A stretch of 64,000 nucleotides of DNA. It comes from Paenibacillus sp. FSL R5-0766 (GTDB lineage Bacteria > Bacillota > Bacilli > Paenibacillales > Paenibacillaceae). Under the pieces are notes generated by a model. That model was given only the letters and a program-made list of their open reading frames with translations. It was not told the origin of the DNA and searched no databases. The translations under genes and the position numbers were made by a program. Each line of letters starts with the position of its first letter. Within the stretch, counting starts at the first letter, position 1. Shown here piece after piece: positions 28,321 through 37,282 of the stretch. The stretch spans positions 4,774,001 to 4,838,000 of the forward strand of contig NZ_CP150227.1 of assembly GCF_037971845.1 (NCBI RefSeq), given 5' to 3'.

Positions 28321-29952
28321 CTATAGTGCAATAACCTTATGCTCTCCAAGGAATTCGCTTGAGGCCTTAATCAGTTCATCGATCCACTCGGTGCCATAAC
28401 GATTCAGGTAAAAGAGTGCATTATGTACTCGTTCCTGTGGTTTGCCCGTTGGGAATAAGGAGTTCTGAATGCCATTCCAGTGCCTTAAACTCACATTGTG
28501 TTTATCTTCGATAGCTTTGTGAGTCTGCTGTTTCAGATACTGCATCTGCTCGTTGATTTTACTCAAATTGGTATCGCCAATTCGTTCCAGCCCCGGATGA
28601 ATCTCCGCGATCTCATCAAGCAACGGTCCATACAGATCAAGAAACGCTTCCTGAACCTTGTCGAACTGTTCATCTACCTGGAACGTCTCCTGCTGTGCGA
28701 GCCACTGCTCCTTCTTTTCTTCCATATGATATTGAACATCCTGAAAAGAAAGTCCATATTGTTTCATGTGTTTGTGATGAGTATCTTCCATAATGGTGAA
28801 AGACAACCGTGGCAACAAAATGGGCATTTGCAGTCCGAACTGACGGAATGCCTCCCGAGTCAAACCCCAATATGCAATTTCACCTTGCCCCAAAATAACA
28901 GCGGCTACAGGCAGCACAGAATCTTGCATTAATGGACGTGTCAGTACGTTGTTACTGAAGCGCTCCGGATGTTCTCCCAGTTCCTGAAGCAAACGTTCCT
29001 CTGTGAAAGAAACCAAACCTTTGCGATCACTATATAACCCGTCTTTCAACAACAAGAGTAGACGCGCACCTTCATGAATGTAGAACAGATTGGCTCCATC
29101 CTCTGCTACTTCGGCAGGCATAGCATAACCAGCTTGTTGTACCAGCGAAGCACCTTGTGTGTATGCGTTGCGCAGCATTTCATTTTTTCGTATCAACCGC
29201 TCAAACACAGGCTGTTCCAACCTGCGTAAATCTGGATCCGATGCATCCATTAGAACAAGGCCACTGCTGGCAAACAAGGCAGATATCATGCGGGCAAATG
29301 CATCACTCAGATTCGAACTGGAATGATGGATCTCTGTGATACATTTCATCAGTCCTGGTTTATGTATCGTATCAGGTAAAAGATGTTCCACCTGTTCGAG
29401 TACATTCATCCACTGCTGTGTATCCACATGAACATTACTGACAGAATCCCTTCCTGCGAATCGTCCTTGTAACTTGACCTTCTTGATGTCTCCCTGATGA
29501 TCAGGCAGATACGTGTGGTTAACCTCATCCCAGTCATGGTCTTCACCTGCAATCCAAAATACTGGGACTACCGGGCGTTGAAGTCTTTCTTCCGCTTCAC
29601 GCGCAGCTGCCACTACGCTGGCGGCTTTGTATATGACGAACAGTGGTCCGGTGAGCAGACCGCTCTGCTGTCCTCCTGTAACCACTAGTGCATCTTCTTC
29701 TGCAAGACGTGTGATGGACGCATGAACCTCTCCATGGTCGTTCACCCGCTTATTATATATACGTAAATACTCTGCCAGATCACAACGATCAATACGTGTG
29801 TTCTCCGATTGGTCCAGCCACTCGGCACGCGCCTGAAGTCCTGATTCCCAGCGAATGTCATACTCGTAAAGGCCACGCGCAGCATCTCTTGAACAGATAT
29901 AATCTTCTGCAAGTCTTGATCCGCTGCGGAGTGCCTCGGTAATACCGTTCAT
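28321..29952 (-). CDS. bshC: BshC, bacillithiol biosynthesis cysteine-adding enzyme
   Basis: 543 residues, typical for BshC. Visible signatures are VVTGGQQSGLLTGPLFVIYKAASVVAAA (nucleotide-binding-like N-terminal part), PVVPVFWIAGEDHDWDEVNHTYL, and a long coiled-coil insertion near residues 410-480. BshC joins cysteine to glucosaminyl-malate, the last step of bacillithiol synthesis, the low-molecular-weight thiol of many Firmicutes. The ATG at 29952 follows TAGGAGGCAG. It lies alone with ahcY; bshA and bshB are not in the window. Confidence 0.95.
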   Translation of the reverse strand: MNGITEALRSGSRLAEDYICSRDAARGLYEYDIRWESGLQARAEWLDQSENTRIDRCDLAEYLRIYNKRVNDHGEVHASITRLAEEDALVVTGGQQSGLLTGPLFVIYKAASVVAAAREAEERLQRPVVPVFWIAGEDHDWDEVNHTYLPDHQGDIKKVKLQGRFAGRDSVSNVHVDTQQWMNVLEQVEHLLPDTIHKPGLMKCITEIHHSSSNLSDAFARMISALFASSGLVLMDASDPDLRRLEQPVFERLIRKNEMLRNAYTQGASLVQQAGYAMPAEVAEDGANLFYIHEGARLLLLLKDGLYSDRKGLVSFTEERLLQELGEHPERFSNNVLTRPLMQDSVLPVAAVILGQGEIAYWGLTREAFRQFGLQMPILLPRLSFTIMEDTHHKHMKQYGLSFQDVQYHMEEKKEQWLAQQETFQVDEQFDKVQEAFLDLYGPLLDEIAEIHPGLERIGDTNLSKINEQMQYLKQQTHKAIEDKHNVSLRHWNGIQNSLFPTGKPQERVHNALFYLNRYGTEWIDELIKASSEFLGEHKVIAL

Positions 29953-29991
29953 GAGGTCTGCCTCCTATTCTGCTTCAAAGAGCCTTTCTTG

Positions 29992-30021
29992 ATTGTACCG
30001 AATTCAAGGCCGCTTCGTCAA
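29992..30021 (-). promoter_or_regulatory. Putative sigma-A promoter of bshC-ahcY
   Basis: On the minus strand TTGACG (30021-30016), 18 bases, then TACAAT (29997-29992). Both elements match the consensus at five of six positions, about 40 bases upstream of bshC. Confidence 0.65.
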
Positions 30022-30041
30022 AAGAAAGTGATTAAAATACG

Positions 30042-30067
30042 AAAAAAACCGCCGAACGAGTCGGCGG
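30042..30067 (-). terminator. Terminator after the opp operon
   Basis: On the minus strand CCGCCGA and TCGGCGG form a seven-bp GC-rich stem with a five-base loop, followed by seven T residues, 43 bases past the oppDF stop. Confidence 0.92.
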
Positions 30068-30109
30068 CTCTTAATACATCAATAATAGCATATCGCTTTA
30101 AAATTCCTG

Positions 30110-31879
30110 TTATACGTAAGGTTCTGCAACCCAGTGACCTTTGGAAACCTCAATCAATTGAGCATTTTCCAGATTGTACGGGTCATTTGCAGGACCACCA
30201 GATCCATTCTGAATCGGGCTCATATGCTCTTCCGGCAGCAAGATGCGACGTTTGTTCGCTTCCACTTCCGGATCAGGTACAGGGATTGCTGAAAGCAACG
30301 TTTTGGTATAAGGGTGGACAGGGTTCGCATACAGTTCTTCACTTTCTGCGAGCTCAACCACTTTACCCATGTACATTACAGCGACACGGTCACTGATATG
30401 TTTAACCATCGACAAATCATGCGCAATAAACAGGTATGTCAAGCCGAGACGTTGTTGAAGTTCTTCAAGCAATTTCACGACCTGCGCCTGAATGGATACA
30501 TCCAGTGCAGACAATGGCTCATCACAGATGATGAATTTAGGGTCTACAGCAAGTGCACGCGCAATTCCAATCCGTTGTCTTTGACCACCAGAGAATTCAT
30601 GTGGATAACGGAGTGCATGACTTGGGTTCAAACCTACCAGATCAAGCAGCTCTTCCACTCGTCTCTTGCGCTCTTTAGAACTGGAAGCCAGACCATGAAT
30701 ATCGAGGGACTCCCCGATAATATCCATAACATTAAAACGCGGGTTAAGAGATGCATATGGATCTTGGAAAATCATTTGCATATCTTTACGCATTTCTTTC
30801 ATTTTGCGCGGGGACAACTTGTAGATATCCGTTCCGTTGAAGTTAACATTTCCGCCAGTTGGCTCATAAAGACGCAGAATGGTACGACCTGTTGTGGATT
30901 TACCACAGCCAGACTCACCTACAACGCCAAGTGTTTCACCTTCAAAGATATCAAAGCTTACGTCATTGACCGCTTTGAGAATGTTACCTTTACCCAAATT
31001 AAAGTGCTGTTTCAAGTTTTTCACTTGTACCAGAGGCTTATTGCTGCCTTTGATAATACCAGCCGGAGCTGGTTTTTCCTTTTTGGGCTCGTCCAGACGA
31101 GGCAAAGCATTCAGCAATTTAATGGTGTATGGATGTTGAGGGTTACTAAAGATTTCAGCAGTTGTTCCTGTTTCAACAACTTCGCCTTCCTTCATAACAA
31201 CAACACGGTCACACATACCTGCTACAACACCAAGGTCATGCGTAATCAGCATGATCGATGTTCCCAGCTTTTGCTGCATGTCTTTCATGACATCCAGAAT
31301 TTGAGCCTGAATTGTAACGTCAAGTGCAGTTGTCGGTTCATCCGCAATCAGAAGGGATGGACGACATGCAAGTGCGATCGCAATCATGGCACGCTGACGC
31401 ATACCACCAGAGAATTGGTGAGGATAATGATTCATGCGAATAGCCGCATTTTTGATACCTACAAGTTCAAGCATCTCCAAAGCTGCTTTATTCGCCGCTT
31501 GTTTGGACATGTTCTGATGCTTGCGCAATACTTCGGTAATTTGTTTACCAATTTTAATGGTAGGATTCAATGAAGTCATTGGATCTTGGAAGATCATACC
31601 GATATCTTTACCACGAATCGCTTCCATTTGTTTGTCTGTCTTATTCAGCAGGTCTTGCCCGTGAAAAGTAATTTCTCCGCTTTTGACCTTCGAAGGCGGG
31701 GAGGGAATCAATTTCATGATGGTTTGGGCGGTAACACTCTTACCACTACCCGATTCACCTACGATCCCCAGCGTCTCTCCTTTGCCAAGTTCAAAACTCA
31801 CATGTTTAACGGCATCAAATTCACCAGAACGTGTTGAGAACGACACACTCAGGTCTTTGACAGTTAAAATCGGTTCCAT
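30110..31879 (-). CDS. Fused oligopeptide ABC transporter ATPase (OppD-OppF)
   Basis: 589 residues holding two complete ABC domains in one chain. Domain 1 (about 1-265) has Walker [13 protein letters not shown], signature [15 protein letters not shown] and Walker [13 protein letters not shown], like OppD/DppD. Domain 2 (about 280-560) has [28 protein letters not shown] and [12 protein letters not shown], like OppF/DppF. Separate genes are the norm; the fusion gives a fixed one-to-one ATPase pair. It powers uptake of peptides with the two permeases just upstream. Substrate is not determinable from sequence. Confidence 0.93.
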   Translation of the reverse strand: MEPILTVKDLSVSFSTRSGEFDAVKHVSFELGKGETLGIVGESGSGKSVTAQTIMKLIPSPPSKVKSGEITFHGQDLLNKTDKQMEAIRGKDIGMIFQDPMTSLNPTIKIGKQITEVLRKHQNMSKQAANKAALEMLELVGIKNAAIRMNHYPHQFSGGMRQRAMIAIALACRPSLLIADEPTTALDVTIQAQILDVMKDMQQKLGTSIMLITHDLGVVAGMCDRVVVMKEGEVVETGTTAEIFSNPQHPYTIKLLNALPRLDEPKKEKPAPAGIIKGSNKPLVQVKNLKQHFNLGKGNILKAVNDVSFDIFEGETLGVVGESGCGKSTTGRTILRLYEPTGGNVNFNGTDIYKLSPRKMKEMRKDMQMIFQDPYASLNPRFNVMDIIGESLDIHGLASSSKERKRRVEELLDLVGLNPSHALRYPHEFSGGQRQRIGIARALAVDPKFIICDEPLSALDVSIQAQVVKLLEELQQRLGLTYLFIAHDLSMVKHISDRVAVMYMGKVVELAESEELYANPVHPYTKTLLSAIPVPDPEVEANKRRILLPEEHMSPIQNGSGGPANDPYNLENAQLIEVSKGHWVAEPYV

Positions 31880-31896
31880 AATCCCACCTCCTGTTT

Positions 31897-32823
31897 CTAT
31901 TTACGTAATTTCGGATCGAGTGCGTCACGCAGGCCGTCTCCGAGCAAGTTAAATGCAAGCATTGTAAGAACCATCAGACCTGCTGGGAACCACATCCGCC
32001 ACGGGAATAGCGTCCAGCCTGTAAGTGCATCATTGATCATAGAACCAAGTGAAGATCTTGGTGCTGATACACCCAATCCAAGGAAGCTCAGGAACGCTTC
32101 AGCAAAGATTGCATTTGGAATAGACAACGTCAATGTTACAAGAATCGGCCCTATTGCATTGGGCAGCAAATGACGGAACAATTGACGCCCTGTGCTTGCT
32201 CCCATGGACCTTGCAGCAAGAATAAAGTCTCTGTTTTTGAGTTGCATGATTTCACCACGCACAATCCATGACATGCTGATCCAGCCTGTGATGGTGAGGG
32301 CAATGATAATCGTTGTCAGACTTGGTTCCAGTACAACCAGCAACAAAATTACAACAAGCATGTACGGCAAGGAGTAGAGGATTTCGGAAAACTTGTTCAT
32401 AATTCCATCTACACGTCCACCGTAGAAACCCATGATCGCTCCATAAATAACCCCGATAACAAGGTCAATCAAGGCTGCGGCCAAACCTACAGTAAGGGAT
32501 ACACGTGCTCCTACCCAAGTTCTTACCCACACGTCACGACCAAGCTCGTCCGTACCGAACCAGTGCTCCGCACTCGGCGCTGCATTGGCATTCAACAAAT
32601 CATTGGAATAATAATTATAACTTGTAAACAAAGAAGTTGGACCAATCAAAGAGAAAATCACGACAAGAACCAATACACCCAGACTTATCATAGCAGCCTT
32701 ATTGGTTGCAAGTCTGTACATGGCATCTTTAAAAAGGGATACACTTTCTTGCGGTTTAACCGCTGCCTGACTAGTCAGGTTCGTGTTCGCCGTTTCATTC
32801 TTTTTATTATTCGTGCCAGACAA
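31897..32823 (-). CDS. Oligopeptide ABC transporter permease, OppC/DppC type
   Basis: 308 residues. A cytoplasmic N-terminus of about 40 polar residues precedes the first helix (AAMISLGVLVLVVIFSLIG), followed by the OppC_N extracellular stretch (HWFGTDELGRDVWVRTWVGARVSL) and five more helices. The EAA-type loop EAFLSFLGLGVSAPRSSLGSMINDA contacts the ATPase. It starts 2 bases after oppB stops and ends 17 bases before the fused ATPase gene, so all are one operon. Confidence 0.93.
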   Translation of the reverse strand: MSGTNNKKNETANTNLTSQAAVKPQESVSLFKDAMYRLATNKAAMISLGVLVLVVIFSLIGPTSLFTSYNYYSNDLLNANAAPSAEHWFGTDELGRDVWVRTWVGARVSLTVGLAAALIDLVIGVIYGAIMGFYGGRVDGIMNKFSEILYSLPYMLVVILLLVVLEPSLTTIIIALTITGWISMSWIVRGEIMQLKNRDFILAARSMGASTGRQLFRHLLPNAIGPILVTLTLSIPNAIFAEAFLSFLGLGVSAPRSSLGSMINDALTGWTLFPWRMWFPAGLMVLTMLAFNLLGDGLRDALDPKLRK

Positions 32824-32825
32824 CG

Positions 32826-33758
32826 TTATGCCCCCTTCCGGCTTTCCAGCTTAATTCTAGGATCAATCAGCACGTAAGCGATATCCGTAAAGAAACGAGC
32901 CAACATCAGGAGGATACCATAGAAAATTGTAATCCCCATGATCATAGTGTAATCACGGTTTGTGATACTCTCTACGAATACTTTACCAATTCCCCCGATG
33001 TTAAAGATCTGCTCAATTACAACGGAACCTGTGATGATATTCGCTGTCATTGGACCAACATAAGTTACTACCGGTAGAATACCGTTTCTTACAACGTGTT
33101 TGAACATAATTGCAGGCCATTTCAGACCTTTGGCTTTAGCTGTTTTGATATAATCTGCATGTAAGACTTCAAGCATGCTCGAACGCGTCAAACGAGCGAT
33201 AAAAGCAATCGGAGATGCAGATAGCGCTGCAACCGGAAGAACGTAATCCAATGGACCATCAAAGCCCATAACGTTAAACCAGCCTAATTTAGTAGCAAAG
33301 AGATACTGCAATAGTGACGCCAGCAAGAAGCTCGGAACAGCTATACCTATGACAGCAAGGATCATCGTGATATCATCAATGAGTTTACGATGGTAAACTG
33401 CAGCAATAAGCCCCAGCAAAACACCCACGATAATGGAGATAACAATTGCAAACACTCCAAGCTTCAACGAAGCGGTGAATGTTTCGCCGATCATTCCGGC
33501 TACATCTCGATTGAGATATTTCATTGAGACTCCGAAATCTCCCTTAAGGATTCCACCCATATACTTCAGGTATTGTTCATACATCGGTTTGTCCAATCCA
33601 TACTTCTGTTCCAGCAAGACCCGAATTTCAGGCGATACTTTTTTCTCGGATGTAAAAGGGTCACCCGGAATAGCCTTCATCAGGAAGAAGGTTGCAGATG
33701 CGAGTATGAAAAGCGATAGCAGCATAAATAATAGTTTTTTCAACACATACTTAACCAA
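32826..33758 (-). CDS. Oligopeptide ABC transporter permease, OppB/DppB type
   Basis: 310 residues if started at the TTG at 33758, which has GGAGGTG eight bases upstream and yields the usual N-terminus (VKYVLKKLLFMLLSLFILASATFFLMKAIPGDPF). The open frame extends 57 codons upstream through non-homologous sequence and across the oppA terminator. Six membrane segments and the EAA loop (ADYIKTAKAKGLKWPAIMFKHVVRNG) are visible. It forms the membrane channel with the OppC-type partner encoded 2 bases downstream. Confidence 0.92.
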   Translation of the reverse strand: MVKYVLKKLLFMLLSLFILASATFFLMKAIPGDPFTSEKKVSPEIRVLLEQKYGLDKPMYEQYLKYMGGILKGDFGVSMKYLNRDVAGMIGETFTASLKLGVFAIVISIIVGVLLGLIAAVYHRKLIDDITMILAVIGIAVPSFLLASLLQYLFATKLGWFNVMGFDGPLDYVLPVAALSASPIAFIARLTRSSMLEVLHADYIKTAKAKGLKWPAIMFKHVVRNGILPVVTYVGPMTANIITGSVVIEQIFNIGGIGKVFVESITNRDYTMIMGITIFYGILLMLARFFTDIAYVLIDPRIKLESRKGA

Positions 33759-33878
33759 CCCTTGCACACCTCCACAAACAATATTTTGTATACAAATCGA
33801 TTGTAGAATTAGACAGAAATAAAGTCCAATCCATTTATCGGAAATTTCAAGAATTATAAGGAAAATCGGTGCACATAC

Positions 33879-33919
33879 AAAAAATCGGGATATATATGGA
33901 ATTCCACATATATATCCCG
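33879..33919 (-). terminator. Hairpin terminator/attenuator between oppA and oppB
   Basis: On the minus strand CGGGATATATATG and CATATATATCCCG form a perfect 13-bp stem around eight bases, followed by ATTTTTTG. It lies 29 bases after the oppA stop and 128 bases before oppB. Partial termination here would leave more binding protein than permease, a known pattern in such operons. Confidence 0.75.
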
Positions 33920-33947
33920 AAGTATTCATATTAGACTTCAGAACAAC

Positions 33948-35645
33948 TTATTTCTCTTCCAGATATGCACGCGTGAAGTCAATAGCTCCACTGAAATCAA
34001 GTTGTACGCCTTTCAGGTAAGGCTTAGTCAAAGATACGTTAGTGTAATAATAGATTGGCATAACGCCCATTTCATCTTGAATCAGGATTTTCTCAGCGTC
34101 AGCAAATGCAGCCATACGTGCAGCTGGATCAGCAGATTTTACAGTTTCTTTAACGTCTTTGTCATACTGTTCGTTGCTGAATTTGGAATCATTGTTTGTG
34201 TTTCCAGTAGTCCACATTTCCAAGAAGTTGTATGGATCGTTGTAGTCAGCAGACCAACCTGCACGAGCTACTTGGAAGTTTTGGTTTTGACGGTTCTCAA
34301 GGAATACGCCCCACTCTTGGTTTTCTGTTTTCACATCAACACCAAGATTTTGTTTCCACATGTCAGCAACCGCCAAAGCGATTTTCGCGTGACCATCACT
34401 AGTGTTGTAGATCAACGTAACAGCTGGCAATGTTGTGTAACCTTCTTCTTTCATACCTTCAGCAAGCAATGCTTTAGCTTCTTCCACATTTTCTGTGAAG
34501 TAATCGTCTTTGTGCTCATCACGGAATTCGCCGTTTTCACCACGGATACCTGGAGGTACAAAGCCGAATGCTGGAATTTGTCCACCTTGTGTAACTTTGT
34601 CAACAATCAGCTGACGCTGAATTGCCATTGCAAATGCTTTACGGATTTTAACGTTGTTAAATGGTGCTTCGTTTACGTTGAACTGATAGTAGTACGTACT
34701 TGCAATACCAGTAGCTTTGAACTCGTCCGGCAATTCCGCTTTTACAGAAGGAATTTGGTCGGATGGAATTTCACCGTTAGGTGCACCAGTGTAGTCCAAT
34801 TGTCCTGATTTGTAAGCTTGCAGTTCGGAAGCACTGCTGTTTGTCAGAGACATATCGATTTGAGCCAATTTAATATCGGCAGCTGCATGGTAACCATCGT
34901 TTTTCTTCACAACAATTTTTTGACCTTTAGAGTATTGATCCATTACAAATGGTCCGTTAACGATCATGTTTTTGTAGTCTGTGAAGAATTTGTCATTGGT
35001 GTCAGCAGATGCATGTACTGGGTAGTACGTGTAGAATGCTGTCAGACCCAAGAAGTAAGGTGTTGGGTTTTCCAACGTTACTTCCAATGTGTGCTCATCA
35101 GTAGCTTTAACGCCTACTTGTGAGAAATCTGTGACTTTAGTACCTTTGTATGTTTCATCTTTGCTGAGGTTGTAACCTTCAGCGCCTTTAATATAGTACA
35201 ATTGGTATGCATATGGAGAAGCTGTTTCCGGTTTCAAAGCACGTTCCCAAGAACGAACAAAGTCTTCGGCAGTGATTGCATCACCGTTGCTCCATTTAGC
35301 ATCCGGGTTCAGGTTGAAAACATATTTCAAACCATCTTCGGAGATTGTCCAGTCTTTAGCTACGCCCGCTTGTTCTTTACCATCAGCATCGATGCGTACA
35401 AGACCTTCATACAAGAATTTCAGAACTGTGTTGGTTTGGCTGTCTTTTGCTTGAGCCGGGTCCAACGTAGGAGGTTCAGCTGACAGGTTGATTTTCAGAA
35501 TTTGATCTTTAGCAAGACCATTTCCTTCGTTTGCAGAACCAGTATCGGTGTTACCTGTGCCTTCGTTTTTCGATCCGCACGCTGCAAGTACGGTACCGAA
35601 CGCCAAAATCAGCGTCAAAAGGACTAATAGACTTTTCCTTTTCAT
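33948..35645 (-). CDS. Oligopeptide-binding lipoprotein, OppA/DppE family
   Basis: 565 residues. A lipoprotein signal peptide ends in VLAAC with the lipidated Cys23, followed by a Gly/Ser/Asn/Thr-rich tether. The SBP_bac_5 fold begins near residue 50 (ILKINLSAEPPTLDPAQAKDSQTN) and includes SEDGLKYVFNLNPDAKWSNGDAITAEDFVRSWERAL. It binds peptides outside the cell and delivers them to the OppB/OppC pore. It is the first gene of this operon, separated from oppB by the terminator-like hairpin. Confidence 0.95.
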   Translation of the reverse strand: MKRKSLLVLLTLILAFGTVLAACGSKNEGTGNTDTGSANEGNGLAKDQILKINLSAEPPTLDPAQAKDSQTNTVLKFLYEGLVRIDADGKEQAGVAKDWTISEDGLKYVFNLNPDAKWSNGDAITAEDFVRSWERALKPETASPYAYQLYYIKGAEGYNLSKDETYKGTKVTDFSQVGVKATDEHTLEVTLENPTPYFLGLTAFYTYYPVHASADTNDKFFTDYKNMIVNGPFVMDQYSKGQKIVVKKNDGYHAAADIKLAQIDMSLTNSSASELQAYKSGQLDYTGAPNGEIPSDQIPSVKAELPDEFKATGIASTYYYQFNVNEAPFNNVKIRKAFAMAIQRQLIVDKVTQGGQIPAFGFVPPGIRGENGEFRDEHKDDYFTENVEEAKALLAEGMKEEGYTTLPAVTLIYNTSDGHAKIALAVADMWKQNLGVDVKTENQEWGVFLENRQNQNFQVARAGWSADYNDPYNFLEMWTTGNTNNDSKFSNEQYDKDVKETVKSADPAARMAAFADAEKILIQDEMGVMPIYYYTNVSLTKPYLKGVQLDFSGAIDFTRAYLEEK

Positions 35646-35681
35646 CTAACACGTTCCCCCTAAATTGATATGGTTTATATG

Positions 35682-35708
35682 TTTATAGATTATACAACCA
35701 CCGGTCAA
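35682..35708 (-). promoter_or_regulatory. Possible promoter of oppA
   Basis: On the minus strand TTGACC (35708-35703) and TATAAA (35687-35682) with a 15-base spacer, shorter than ideal. A better -10, TATAAT, lies nearer but leaves only 8 bases. The 3' end of the preceding terminator T-run overlaps the -35. Confidence 0.35.
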
Positions 35709-35740
35709 AAAAATCTACATTACTTTTTCAGAAAGTAATG
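35704..35740 (-). terminator. Hairpin between the DUF3397 gene and oppA
   Basis: CATTACTTT and AAAGTAATG form a perfect 9-bp stem with a five-base loop at 35718-35740. It is flanked by seven T residues on the plus-strand side and by TAGA plus seven T on the minus strand. It lies 59 bases past the minus-strand DUF3397 stop and most likely ends that transcript. Confidence 0.65.
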
Positions 35741-35798
35741 TTTTTTTCAGTTTTCGACAAAATCGACACATTTTTTGCCTCTTTTGCGTTATGTAACC

Positions 35799-36173
35799 TC
35801 ACATCTGTTGCATGAAGTATCTAAATAATCCAAATAAAGTAAACAAAACATACCCGAAACTCATGATGACGAAAGACATGCGCCATACGGCCCGGAACAT
35901 TCTACCCCTATCAACCTTCCCTTTTAGTCGATTTTGCGCACCCCCGATGAATCCAAGTGCTACTAGTATGAGTATTAATGTCAGATAAAAACCAAAATTC
36001 GAATCAAATGTTAAGTTGAATAACGCTGAAACTGAAAATACAAGAAAAAAAGTGGTTACATCCATTGCCATTCGCAATGCTTTACGTTTGTCTTTTTTCC
36101 ATACGTACATGCCCCAATAGACAAGAAAGAACGGAAAAAAGGGCAATATGCTCAACACAATAAAAAGTCCCAT
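35799..36173 (-). CDS. DUF3397-family membrane protein
   Basis: 124 residues with four hydrophobic segments: about 3-24, 38-54, 60-80 and 98-120. Charged loops lie between them (VWKKDKRKALRMAMDVTTFF; NRLKGKVDRGRMFRAVWRMSF), which fits the DUF3397 family of Bacillales. No function is known. Its ATG overlaps the panE stop as TAATG, so translation is probably coupled to panE, but a pathway link to pantothenate is not shown. Confidence 0.8.
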   Translation of the reverse strand: MGLFIVLSILPFFPFFLVYWGMYVWKKDKRKALRMAMDVTTFFLVFSVSALFNLTFDSNFGFYLTLILILVALGFIGGAQNRLKGKVDRGRMFRAVWRMSFVIMSFGYVLFTLFGLFRYFMQQM

Positions 36174-37132
36174 TAATTCACTCCTTCCGGTTGCATTCCT
36201 TCAATCAGATGAAGCAGTATTTCATGTGTAGGTGCAACAAGGTCCAACTTCTGTGCCATTCTTACAATATGACCGTTAATTGACCTCACTTCTGTACCAC
36301 GTCCAGCGAGAACATCTGCAAGCATGGAGGAAGTATTCGTGGCAGTAGAACGACAGACCGATATTAGTTGATCCCACATATCCTTATCCAAACATATTCC
36401 ACTTGCAGAGTAGATTAACAATACTTCATCAAATAACTGGCGCATTAGCCTCTTTCGTTCTTCCATGACGATCAATTCTCCATTAGGGATTCGCCATAGT
36501 GCTGTAAGCGGGTTAATGACCGCATTAATCAGTAGTTTCCTGTATATCAGCTTATCGATTTCATTCGACACTGTACAGTCAAATCCTGCCTGCTGCAACG
36601 ATCCCGACAGAGTAAATGTTCTCTTCTCCTCTATAGAGGTAGAAGCTACTATATGTATGTTGTACCTCCCCAGCCTGGTTTCACCTGTACCTGCACGAAT
36701 CACCTTACTTTGTGTACGCTTCGCACCTTCTGTTGTAACCGCACTACACAGAAGCGACTTTGGCAAAGCTGCTTGAAGTTTTGCCAGATGGCCCATCCCA
36801 TTCTGAAAACAAGCGATATTCAGCACATGATCTTGTAATGGACTAATCTCATGAATGAAATCATCCATGCTTGTCTGCTTAACCATGAGCAGTAACCATT
36901 CACCCGGTGTGTTCTTCCATGTGTCAGTCAGCTCACTTATTGGTTTCGCCTGTATTTGATCCGGTAGAATATGTATCTCCTCGTCTTGTTCCACAATGGT
37001 TACTCCATCATGGCTGAGGAGGTCTGCCTGAACAGTTGTTCTCGTCCAAAACCTGACCTGGTTACCTGACGCCAGCAGTTTCCCGCCATACAAAAGACCC
37101 AGTGCTCCCGCTCCTACGATGTCAATGATCAT
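36173..37132 (-). CDS. panE: 2-dehydropantoate 2-reductase family protein
   Basis: 319 residues. The NADP-binding glycine motif IVGAGALGLLYGGKLLASG starts at residue 4. The central NGMGHL segment and the C-terminal ApbA/PanE domain with the catalytic lysine region (KLLINAVINPLTALWRIPNGEL) and SMLADVLAGRGTEVRSINGHIVRMA follow. PanE reduces ketopantoate to pantoate for coenzyme A synthesis. Family paralogues act on other 2-oxo acids, so the exact substrate is inferred. A GAGAGGAG site precedes the start at 37132. Confidence 0.85.
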   Translation of the reverse strand: MIIDIVGAGALGLLYGGKLLASGNQVRFWTRTTVQADLLSHDGVTIVEQDEEIHILPDQIQAKPISELTDTWKNTPGEWLLLMVKQTSMDDFIHEISPLQDHVLNIACFQNGMGHLAKLQAALPKSLLCSAVTTEGAKRTQSKVIRAGTGETRLGRYNIHIVASTSIEEKRTFTLSGSLQQAGFDCTVSNEIDKLIYRKLLINAVINPLTALWRIPNGELIVMEERKRLMRQLFDEVLLIYSASGICLDKDMWDQLISVCRSTATNTSSMLADVLAGRGTEVRSINGHIVRMAQKLDLVAPTHEILLHLIEGMQPEGVN

Positions 37133-37200
37133 ATGATGAACTCCTCTCCGCTTCGATAGTTTCTCTTCTTTTATCTATAATAGAACAAAAACACCAAACT

Positions 37201-37246
37201 AAAAACCCGTCATACCTGCCGTTGTGTAACGGAGGTGTGGCGGGTT
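37201..37246 (-). terminator. Terminator after rsfA
   Basis: On the minus strand a long stem (AACCCG, ACCT and CCGTT pairing with AACGG, AGGT and CGGGTT, with small internal mismatches) closes an ACAC loop and runs into a short T tract, about 37 bases past the rsfA stop. Confidence 0.8.
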
Positions 37247-37282
37247 CATACCTGACTTTCACCAATCAAACGTCTGAACTTG

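Noticed and set aside
30314..31573. A 419-codon plus-strand open frame opposite the fused ATPase
   Set aside because: Shadow of the ABC-domain gene; no ribosome site and no recognisable domain.
33759..33929. 57-residue extension of the OppB-type permease
   Set aside because: It spans the oppA terminator hairpin and is not conserved; the TTG at 33758 with GGAGGTG is better.
34002..34808. A 268-codon plus-strand open frame opposite oppA
   Set aside because: Antisense to a clear lipoprotein gene; biased composition and no start signal.
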